This document shows, piece after piece, positions 1-6,722 of a stretch of 8,068 bases of DNA. Each line of letters begins with the position of its first letter. Position 1 is the stretch's first letter. The notes beneath the pieces are model-generated. The model made no database searches. It was not told the DNA's origin and saw only the letters and a program-made list of their open reading frames with translations. The stretch spans positions 1-8,068 of the forward strand of contig CANQHH010000059.1 in the NCBI GenBank assembly GCA_947623615.1. The letters run 5' to 3'. This stretch comes from an uncultured Clostridia bacterium (GTDB lineage: Bacteria; Bacillota; Clostridia; TANB77; CAG-508). A program made the position numbers and the translations under genes.

Positions 1-1060
1 TTACTGTTCCTGTATAATTATTTCCTTTACCTTTTATTGTAACTTTGGCAACTCCAATTTTCTTGTTATTCGAATATGTTACCGTGTAATCTGTTCCGTT
101 TTTTAAAGTTGTGCTTCCATATTTTAATTTTACACTTGGTTTTAAGTATTTTCCAGTGTATGCTACTCTACTTTCTAATGAAATTTTACACTTACTTATT
201 TTAGTTTTTTCTGTATAAATTCCAATCTTATATGGTATCTGTCTTACTGAAGAATATTTATAAATTTTAAAATAATACCACCCTGTACTTGGAGCTACAA
301 ATTGATATGTTCTATTTCCATTACTATCTATATTTTGAAATTTGTAATCTGTCAAAGTATCTTTCGTTCCATTGGCATTATATAATTCATAAAATGTAAT
401 TGCAGATTCTAACTTATCAAAATTTTCTATAGATAAATTATATGTCTTATTTTTAGTTAAATAAAATTTATAAAAATCATTATTATCACAATCTCCACCT
501 TCACTGCCAAAATATGAAGTATACATTGTGTTAAAATCAAGCTTTGTTGCTAAACCTGTTGTTCCATTTGGCTCTATTCCACAATAATTATTGTTTTTAA
601 AACTGAAATTATAATATGTCTCTATTGAGCCTGATCTAACCGTAAAACCTGGTGTTACTGTAACATAATATGTACCTTTATTCAGTCCTACATAATATGT
701 ATAATTTGGAGATGCTGATTTTACGCTTTCTCTTGAATTTGTGTCCCAAATTGCATTTCCATTTTGGTCATACACACAAATCTCTAATCTACCATATTCT
801 CCCTCTGCATCGTCTGGCTTACTAAATGTCATTGTTAAAATTCCTGGTGATTTAACATTTATTTTGTTATAGCAAAATAGATGATCACTATATCTTAACC
901 AAGTTTTACAATATTGCTTTCCGAATGTTACATTTATCGGATTAGCCATTGTAGTACCTGGTTCTGCTGTAGTACTTACAGCTTTTACAACTGATGGCGT
1001 AAAAAATAATGCAAACAATACTACCATCATTAAACTTAATGTCTTTAAGTTTTTAGTCAT
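1..1060 (-). CDS. Secreted protein with two PPC-like domains and a C-terminal YTGK repeat module (3' end beyond the window)
   Basis: An open frame of 353 codons runs from an ATG at 1058-1060 to the left edge without a stop, so the C-terminus is missing. The start follows an AAAGGAG ribosome site 8 bases upstream. Residues 1-27 form a signal peptide: lysines at 4 and 6, a hydrophobic core (LMMVVLFALFF), and likely cleavage after VKA. Residues about 33-155 and 167-286 look like two pre-peptidase C-terminal (PPC)-like beta domains; the second has 'DFYKFYLTKNKTYNLSIENF' followed by 'YQFVAPSTGWYYFKIYK'. Residues about 288-353 are a 'YTGKYLKP...LKNGTDYTVTYSNN...KGKGNNYTGTV' module that closely matches residues 521-585 of the neighbouring LRR protein. 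By analogy the missing part may contain fibronectin-III domains, but this is inference. It is probably an extracellular or cell-surface protein; no enzymatic motif is visible. Function unknown. Confidence 0.88.
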   Translation of the reverse strand, partial: MTKNLKTLSLMMVVLFALFFTPSVVKAVSTTAEPGTTMANPINVTFGKQYCKTWLRYSDHLFCYNKINVKSPGILTMTFSKPDDAEGEYGRLEICVYDQNGNAIWDTNSRESVKSASPNYTYYVGLNKGTYYVTVTPGFTVRSGSIETYYNFSFKNNNYCGIEPNGTTGLATKLDFNTMYTSYFGSEGGDCDNNDFYKFYLTKNKTYNLSIENFDKLESAITFYELYNANGTKDTLTDYKFQNIDSNGNRTYQFVAPSTGWYYFKIYKYSSVRQIPYKIGIYTEKTKISKCKISLESRVAYTGKYLKPSVKLKYGSTTLKNGTDYTVTYSNNKKIGVAKVTIKGKGNNYTGTV

Positions 1061-1095
1061 ACCATCCACTCCTTTTATTTTTAAACTCCATACTT

Positions 1096-1123
1096 ATTAT
1101 ATCACTATTTAACATACTGTCAA
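1096..1123 (-). promoter_or_regulatory. SigA-type promoter of the PPC-domain protein gene
   Basis: On the minus strand there is a perfect -35 TTGACA (1118-1123), a 16-base spacer and a perfect -10 TATAAT (1096-1101). The expected transcript start is near 1089, about 29 bases before the ATG. It lies downstream of the LRR gene stop, so this gene can be transcribed on its own. No clear intrinsic terminator separates it from the LRR gene, so read-through is also possible. Confidence 0.8.
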
Positions 1124-1182
1124 TACATTAGTTTGCATAAAAAGCAAGGCAAATTTTGATTAATCAGTGGTCTGTATTTGTT

Positions 1183-3522
1183 TTATTTAACCTTAATATT
1201 CTTTACCTTACAATATGAGCTATAAACTTTATCTTTATCAACGCTTTTATATGCTTTTATTTTAAAGTAATATTTTTTTCCTTTTTTTAAGCCACCTTTT
1301 GTATATTTTACTGTTCCTGATTTTGTTATTGTTTTTATTTTTTTATATTTTCCATTTTTACTTGTTGACATATATATTTGATATCCACTTACACCAGATA
1401 TTTTTTTCCATTTTAATGTAACCTTTTTACTTTTTGTACTAATTTTAGTTATTTTAGTCGTTATTGGTGCAGTTGATGTTTTTAATGAAGAACTATATTT
1501 CCCAAAATATTGCACTTTATTTATTGTTTTATATCCTCTTACTCTAAATTTACATATTGTTCCAGCTTTTAATTTCTTTATTGTGTATTTTGTACTTGTA
1601 GTTTTTCCAACATATTCCCATTTCTTTTTAGAATAATTGTATTGATATACTTTGTATCCCGTAACACCTGTAGCTTTTGACCATGAAATTTTTACTGCAT
1701 TATTTGAAACTTTTGAAACTTTTAATTTATTTACTTTTGCCGGCTTTATTATAAATGTTTTGGTTAATGTTCCTGTATAATTTCCCTTTCCTGTTACTAC
1801 TGCTGTTGCTTTTCCTAGATTTTTATTGTTTTTATATGTCACCGTATAATCTATTCCATTTTTTAATGTTATACTACCATCTTTTACTGTTATACCTGGT
1901 TTTATATATTTACCTGTATATGTTTGATTTAATATACTATTTACCTTAAACTTTGAAATCTTCTTTGCATTTATTTTTAATGTTGCTGTTTTATTTGCTA
2001 TTGTATTATAATTTTTACTATCTCCTGTAAACATTGCTGTTACAGTATATGTTCCTACTGCTTTTTTCCCATTGTTTGTATATTTTACTGTTACTCCTGA
2101 CGGTAATCCTGTAGCTGTTATCCAATGTGATTTTCCATCATATGTAACTGTTAAGTTATTAAATTTAACCTTATTCATATCATATGTTGCTTTATTTATT
2201 TTAAACGTTTTCGTAATTGTTCCAATATAATCTCCCATACCAATTATAGTTATTGTAGCATTACCAACGTTTACATTGTTGTTATATGAAATTTTATAAT
2301 CAATTCCATTTGTTAAAACCTTATTCGCATCCATTATTATTACATTTTGAGTAATTGTTTTTCCTGTATATACCTGCTCTGATATATTTGTTATATTTAG
2401 GAATAATACATTTGTTACGTACTCATGAGCTAATGAATATTTTTCTACATACTTATCTGCATATGAATTTTTCTCAATGCGAAACACTAGACCTACAGGA
2501 GCTGTTTGATATCCCCCTCCTCTTAAGAAAGCAAAAGCATTTTCCCCTATTGAGCCTACGCTATTTGGTATTGTTATTTTATTTAAGTTTGTACATTCCC
2601 CAAATACATAATCTCCTATAATTTCTACATTATTTCCTAAAACTATATCTTGCAAATCTGTACAATTTTCAAACACATGCGATCCTATAATTCTTACATT
2701 ATCATGTATATTTATATCTGTTAAACTTGTACAATAATAAAATGCACTATCTCCTATTTTGGTTACACCTTTTCCTAGTTCTACTTTTTTTAATTTTGTA
2801 CAGGTAGAAAAAGTCTCAAGTTTTATCTCTTCAACATTATCTGAAATTTTAACTCTGGTTAAGTTTGAACATCTTGAAAATGCGCCATCTCCAATATCTA
2901 CCACATTATTTGGTATATTAATATCTGTTAAACCATCACACTCTCCAAAAGCAAGGTTTCCAATCGTTTTTACACTATTAGGTATTTCTATATCCTTTAA
3001 ATCTTCACACCACCAAAAAGCATAATCGCCTATACTAGTGACACTGCTTGGTATTTTTATTTCAGTCAACTTATTACAGCTCATAAAAGTACCATTTTCT
3101 ATAGATAAAATACCATTAGGTATATTGATATTAGTTAAACTCTCACAGTCTAAAAAAGAATAAGTTCCTATTTTTTTTACGCTATTAGGTATAGTTATAT
3201 TTTCTAATTTTGTACATTTTTCAAATGCACGACTTTCAATATTAGTTACACTATTTGGTATCGTTATATCTGTTAAATTTGTACACCCTGAAAAAGCACC
3301 TTTACCTATACTTGTTACTTTTTTACCATTTATTGTCTTAGGTATTATTACTTTAGTAACATCATTATCAGCATCATTAATTTCTATTTCATTTGTTTTG
3401 GAATCTATATTATAAATTAAACCTTCATACTCTCCTTGTGCATCTGCAAAAACATTACTAGGTATAAAAAAAATTAGAGAAAAAAATATTATAAATAAAC
3501 ATATTTTTATTTTAAATTTCAT
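1183..3522 (-). CDS. BspA-type leucine-rich-repeat surface protein with YTGK modules and two fibronectin-III domains
   Basis: This is a 779-residue exported protein. Residues 1-26 are a signal peptide (basic start, long I/L/F core, cleavage near VFA). Residues about 60-338 are LRR_5/BspA repeats with consensus 'IPNSVxxIGxxAFxxCxxLTxIx', ten of them exactly 23 residues long (88-317), closed by a cap with 'RIEKNSYADKYVEKY'. Residues about 377-443 and 521-593 are two copies of a module with 'YTGK', 'NGIDY' and 'TKTF'. Between them, about 446-517, is an MBG/YDG-like domain ('VTYDGKSHWITATGLPSGV'). Residues about 594-686 and 687-779 are two lysine-rich fibronectin-III-like domains ('GVTGYKVYQY', 'GVSGYQIYMS'). 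There is no LPXTG, SLH or other anchor, so the protein is either released or held non-covalently, perhaps through its very basic C-terminus. BspA-family proteins are known adhesins or binding proteins in some bacteria; the ligand here cannot be read from sequence. The ATG has an AGGAAG ribosome site 7 bases upstream. Confidence 0.95.
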   Translation of the reverse strand: MKFKIKICLFIIFFSLIFFIPSNVFADAQGEYEGLIYNIDSKTNEIEINDADNDVTKVIIPKTINGKKVTSIGKGAFSGCTNLTDITIPNSVTNIESRAFEKCTKLENITIPNSVKKIGTYSFLDCESLTNINIPNGILSIENGTFMSCNKLTEIKIPSSVTSIGDYAFWWCEDLKDIEIPNSVKTIGNLAFGECDGLTDINIPNNVVDIGDGAFSRCSNLTRVKISDNVEEIKLETFSTCTKLKKVELGKGVTKIGDSAFYYCTSLTDINIHDNVRIIGSHVFENCTDLQDIVLGNNVEIIGDYVFGECTNLNKITIPNSVGSIGENAFAFLRGGGYQTAPVGLVFRIEKNSYADKYVEKYSLAHEYVTNVLFLNITNISEQVYTGKTITQNVIIMDANKVLTNGIDYKISYNNNVNVGNATITIIGMGDYIGTITKTFKINKATYDMNKVKFNNLTVTYDGKSHWITATGLPSGVTVKYTNNGKKAVGTYTVTAMFTGDSKNYNTIANKTATLKINAKKISKFKVNSILNQTYTGKYIKPGITVKDGSITLKNGIDYTVTYKNNKNLGKATAVVTGKGNYTGTLTKTFIIKPAKVNKLKVSKVSNNAVKISWSKATGVTGYKVYQYNYSKKKWEYVGKTTSTKYTIKKLKAGTICKFRVRGYKTINKVQYFGKYSSSLKTSTAPITTKITKISTKSKKVTLKWKKISGVSGYQIYMSTSKNGKYKKIKTITKSGTVKYTKGGLKKGKKYYFKIKAYKSVDKDKVYSSYCKVKNIKVK
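2572..3261 (-). repeat. Tandem 69-bp LRR_5 coding repeat, ten units
   Basis: Residues 88-317 of the LRR protein split into ten units of exactly 23 residues, 69 bases each, with no insertion or deletion. Each unit has a hydrophobic 'I(P)xxV..I', an 'F' (mostly AF) and a cysteine; the cysteines fall at residues 103, 126, 149, 172, 195, 218, 241, 264, 287 and 310, with one more at 80 in the preceding imperfect unit. The units have diverged at the DNA level, so this is an old expansion rather than a fresh slippage array. Confidence 0.92.
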
Positions 3523-3606
3523 ATTTCATCTTCCTTCCCTCAATTTTTTATTTCTAAAATCTTATTATATAATTTCTCTTACTTTTAAATTCCCCTCTTC
3601 TACTTT

Positions 3607-3613
3607 TTCGACC
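3607..3613 (-). promoter_or_regulatory. Possible Spo0A-binding box at the start of the LRR-gene transcript
   Basis: The minus strand reads GGTCGAA followed by AAA here, matching the established 0A-box core TGTCGAA at six of seven positions. It sits immediately downstream of the -10 element, covering the predicted transcription start, where a bound activator-repressor such as Spo0A would be expected to block initiation. A single seven-base near-match in an AT-rich intergenic region can occur by chance, so this is a hypothesis. Confidence 0.3.
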
Positions 3614-3615
3614 TT

Positions 3616-3644
3616 ATTATATCATCACATTGCATACCTGTCTA
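3616..3644 (-). promoter_or_regulatory. SigA-type promoter of the LRR surface protein gene
   Basis: The minus strand has -35 TAGACA (3639-3644, one mismatch to TTGACA), a 17-base spacer and a perfect -10 TATAAT (3616-3621). Transcription should begin near 3609 and give an untranslated leader of roughly 87 bases. A second TATAAT at 3564-3569 has no acceptable -35 element. I see no riboswitch-like structure in the leader. Confidence 0.75.
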
Positions 3645-3705
3645 GTTGCTAGTCAAAACATTAACTATTATATAATTTACGCATTTTTTCATCTACTTTT
3701 TTCAT

Positions 3706-3755
3706 AAAAACAAAACCTCAATATATTTATTATTTTTAATAAACATATTGAGGTT
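3706..3755 (-). terminator. Intrinsic terminator of spo0A
   Basis: A hairpin lies 19 bases after the spo0A stop. The outer stem is 11 perfect pairs (3714-3724 with 3745-3755, AACCTCAATAT arm). After one A/C mismatch there is an inner 7-pair AT stem (3726-3732 with 3737-3743) and a four-base loop. On the minus strand the stem runs directly into a T-rich tract, TTTTGTTTTT (3706-3715). The plus strand lacks a comparable T tract after the stem, so the element is directional and ends the operon upstream of the LRR-gene promoter. Confidence 0.9.
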
Positions 3756-3774
3756 CTTTATAACCAATAAATTT

Positions 3775-4593
3775 TTATGCTGATTTTAATTCTAATCTTA
3801 ATTTATCTGCAATCATTGCAATAAATTCTGAATTTGTAGGTTTACCTTTACTTGCTGAAATTGTATAACCAAAAATATTTTCTACTACCTCTGTTTGACC
3901 GCGTCCCCATGCAACTTCTATTGCGTGTCGTATTGCACGTTCTACACGTGATGGAGTTGTTGAATATTTTAAAGCAATCTCTGGATATAATTGTTTTGTT
4001 ATCTGATTAATAACATCTATATTATTTACAACCATTATAATTGCTTCCCTTAAATATTGATATCCTTTTATATGAGCTGGCACTCCAACTTCATGTATCA
4101 CATTTGTTACTAAAGCCTCCAAATTCTCCTCGTTTCTTTTCTCTTCAGGAGATATGTCAATGTATTGCTGTTTTATTTCTCTACTTATAAAATTATTTTT
4201 ATATTGAGTTGGCTGAAAATATTTCAATTCTTTTATTCTTTTTACAAGTACATTTATATTAAATGGTTTTACAATATAATATTGTGCTCCTAAATTAATA
4301 GCCTTTTGAGTTATCTTATCTTGACCAACCGCTGAAAGAATTATACACATAGGCTTTTTTTCCATTTCAGTATCACTTAATTTTTCTAGAACTCCTAATC
4401 CATCTAAATGTGGCATTATTATATCTAATAGTACAATATCTGGTTTTGTGCTTAATATCTTTTCATACGCTTCATTTCCATCTCTGGCTACCCCAACAAC
4501 TTCCATATCACTCTCTTTTGATAGGTAGTTAATAAGTGTTGACGCAAATTCTTTATTGTCATCTGCCACTAAAACTTTTATTTTTTCACTCAC
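3775..4593 (-). CDS. spo0A: Spo0A, master response regulator of sporulation
   Basis: At 272 residues it is close to the usual Spo0A length (267 in Bacillus subtilis). Residues 1-120 are a receiver domain with the acidic pair D11/D12, phospho-acceptor D57 in 'VLLDIIMPHLDGLGVLEKL', S87 in 'ILSAVGQDKIT' and K109 in 'IVKPF'. After a short polar linker, the Spo0A C-terminal DNA-binding domain begins near residue 158 with 'VIHEVGVPAHIKGYQYLREA'. It includes the recognition-helix region 'SRVERAIRHAIEVAWGRG' and ends in 'KPTNSEFIAMIADKLRLE', all near-invariant in the family. When phosphorylated, Spo0A binds 0A boxes and switches on sporulation and stationary-phase genes while repressing others. The start is a GTG; its AGGGGGG ribosome site is 7 bases upstream, and the protein then begins exactly like known Spo0A proteins. 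The commonly found neighbour spoIVB is not present; YigZ is upstream instead. Confidence 0.98.
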   Translation of the reverse strand: MSEKIKVLVADDNKEFASTLINYLSKESDMEVVGVARDGNEAYEKILSTKPDIVLLDIIMPHLDGLGVLEKLSDTEMEKKPMCIILSAVGQDKITQKAINLGAQYYIVKPFNINVLVKRIKELKYFQPTQYKNNFISREIKQQYIDISPEEKRNEENLEALVTNVIHEVGVPAHIKGYQYLREAIIMVVNNIDVINQITKQLYPEIALKYSTTPSRVERAIRHAIEVAWGRGQTEVVENIFGYTISASKGKPTNSEFIAMIADKLRLELKSA

Positions 4594-4600
4594 TAAAATT

Positions 4601-4607
4601 CCCCCCT
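4601..4607 (-). promoter_or_regulatory. Ribosome binding site deciding the GTG start of spo0A
   Basis: The minus strand reads AGGGGGG, seven bases before a GTG at 4591-4593. No ATG lies in the right place, and the GTG gives the conserved N-terminus MSEKIKVLVADDN. Confidence 0.8.
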
Positions 4608-4633
4608 AAAAATCTTTAATTTTTACAGTCCTC

Positions 4634-4662
4634 ATTATACATTTATTTCCATTTTATTGCAA
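4634..4662 (-). promoter_or_regulatory. SigA-type promoter of spo0A
   Basis: The minus strand has -35 TTGCAA (4657-4662), a 17-base spacer and a perfect -10 TATAAT (4634-4639). The transcript would start near 4627, about 34 bases before the GTG. I find no SigH-type promoter (AGGA...GAAT pattern) and no 0A box here, in contrast to the dual promoter known in Bacillus. This suggests a constitutive promoter, but absence by eye is weak evidence. Confidence 0.75.
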
Positions 4663-4695
4663 TAGTTTTCTGGAAATTTTTTCAAATTTTTCTTT

Positions 4696-5328
4696 TTACT
4701 TTATATTTTCTTTTATATATTTTTCCTTTAAAACACTATAGCTTAAAATATTTACTTTTCTTTGTGTTTCATCAATTATTTTTTCTTTTTCTCCATTTTC
4801 AATGTCTATCAAGCACTGTATTTCATTTCCATAAATTGCCTTTTTTATTTCTATATTTCTTTTATCACAATAATATTTAAATTTTTCAAAATCGCTATAT
4901 GAAATAGCAACCTCCAATTCACACCCTTTCTTCATTTTTATAATTCCTGAATTTTCTATTGACTTTAGAGTTGCCTCAGAATATGCTCGTATTAAACCTC
5001 CAGTTCCTAATAAAGTGCCACCAAAATATCTTGTAACAACAACTAGGACATTTAACAAGTTATTTTTTTGCAATATACTTAGCATAGGCGCTCCTGCAGT
5101 GCCACTTGGCTCTCCATCGTCTGATTGCTTCTCTCTAATTCCATTTTCTTCAATAACTCTATAAGCATAACAATTATGTCGTGCATCAAAATACTTCTTT
5201 TTTATTTCTCTTATATTTTTCTCCGCTTCCTCTACTTTCTCTACATAAAATACATGTGCAATAAATTTAGATTTTTTTTCCTCAATCTCAGCATTACTAT
5301 CTTCAGCTATCGAATTAAACTCGTCCAT
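4696..5328 (-). CDS. yigZ: YigZ/IMPACT-family protein (UPF0029)
   Basis: The 210 residues match the family's usual length (about 205-217 in E. coli YigZ and B. subtilis YvyE). The N-terminal UPF0029 domain shows 'KKSKFIA' (18-24), 'DARHNCYAYR' (48-57), 'DDGEPSGTAGAPML' (70-83), 'VTRYFGG' (98-104) and 'LGTGGLIRAYSEA' (107-119). The rest, from about 134, is the DUF1949-type ferredoxin-like C-terminal domain. The eukaryotic relative IMPACT binds GCN1 and affects translation control; the bacterial role is not established, though ribosome or nucleic-acid binding has been suggested. The ATG lies 15 bases after the stop of the flavoprotein gene, with its ribosome site between them, so the two are cotranscribed. 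No good terminator follows, so read-through into spo0A is plausible. Confidence 0.95.
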   Translation of the reverse strand: MDEFNSIAEDSNAEIEEKKSKFIAHVFYVEKVEEAEKNIREIKKKYFDARHNCYAYRVIEENGIREKQSDDGEPSGTAGAPMLSILQKNNLLNVLVVVTRYFGGTLLGTGGLIRAYSEATLKSIENSGIIKMKKGCELEVAISYSDFEKFKYYCDKRNIEIKKAIYGNEIQCLIDIENGEKEKIIDETQRKVNILSYSVLKEKYIKENIK

Positions 5329-5336
5329 TATATCAT

Positions 5337-5342
5337 TCCTTT
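5337..5342 (-). promoter_or_regulatory. Ribosome binding site of yigZ, immediately after the upstream stop codon
   Basis: AAAGGA on the minus strand begins one base after the TAA (5344-5346) of the flavoprotein gene and lies 8 bases before the yigZ ATG. This tight spacing is typical of translationally linked operon genes. Confidence 0.75.
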
Positions 5343-5343
5343 A

Positions 5344-6612
<1,269 letters not shown>

Positions 6613-6623
6613 CTTTTTACCAT

Positions 6624-6630
6624 TCCTTTT
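6624..6630 (-). promoter_or_regulatory. Ribosome binding site serving the TTG start of the flavoprotein
   Basis: AAAAGGA on the minus strand lies 11 bases before the TTG, a slightly long spacing. An ATG directly abutting the site opens only a four-codon frame whose TGA overlaps the TTG, so the TTG is preferred. The combination suggests modest translation initiation. Confidence 0.6.
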
Positions 6631-6697
6631 TATCTAATCTTTCAAATACATAAAAAATAATTTATTAATACTTATATAGACATAGACATGTACACAG

Positions 6698-6721
6698 TAT
6701 AATAAATTACTTTTTATTATA
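6698..6721. repeat. AT-only inverted repeat just after the YnbB-like gene stop
   Basis: TATAATAAA (6698-6706) and TTTATTATA (6713-6721) are perfect 9-base complements around a 6-base loop, starting one base after the stop of the upstream gene. The stem has no G-C pair and no T tract follows on the minus strand, so it is not a convincing terminator. It could be a weak attenuator or a 3'-end stabiliser between two operon genes, or chance in AT-rich DNA. Confidence 0.45.
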
Positions 6722-6722
6722 A

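Noticed and set aside
1131..1153. TTTGC...GCAAA pairing as a terminator of the LRR gene
   Set aside because: Only five pairs around a long loop and no following T run; too weak to call.
1157..1166. Ten-base palindrome TGATTAATCA between the two surface-protein genes
   Set aside because: It has no loop, is AT-rich and is not followed by a T tract, so it is neither a terminator nor a convincing operator without a known regulator.
1755..3025. Three plus-strand open frames of 64-88 codons inside the LRR gene
   Set aside because: They lie antisense to a well-supported repeat protein, are rich in L/F/Y/S as expected for the complement of an AT-rich lysine/isoleucine-rich gene, and lack ribosome sites or family resemblance.
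3564..3569. Second TATAAT upstream of the LRR gene
   Set aside because: The hexamer 17 bases upstream is GAATTT, a poor -35; the promoter at 3616-3644 is far better.
5307..5313. TATCGAA, a second 6-of-7 match to the 0A box
   Set aside because: It lies within the coding start of yigZ, where codons explain it, and there is no promoter next to it.
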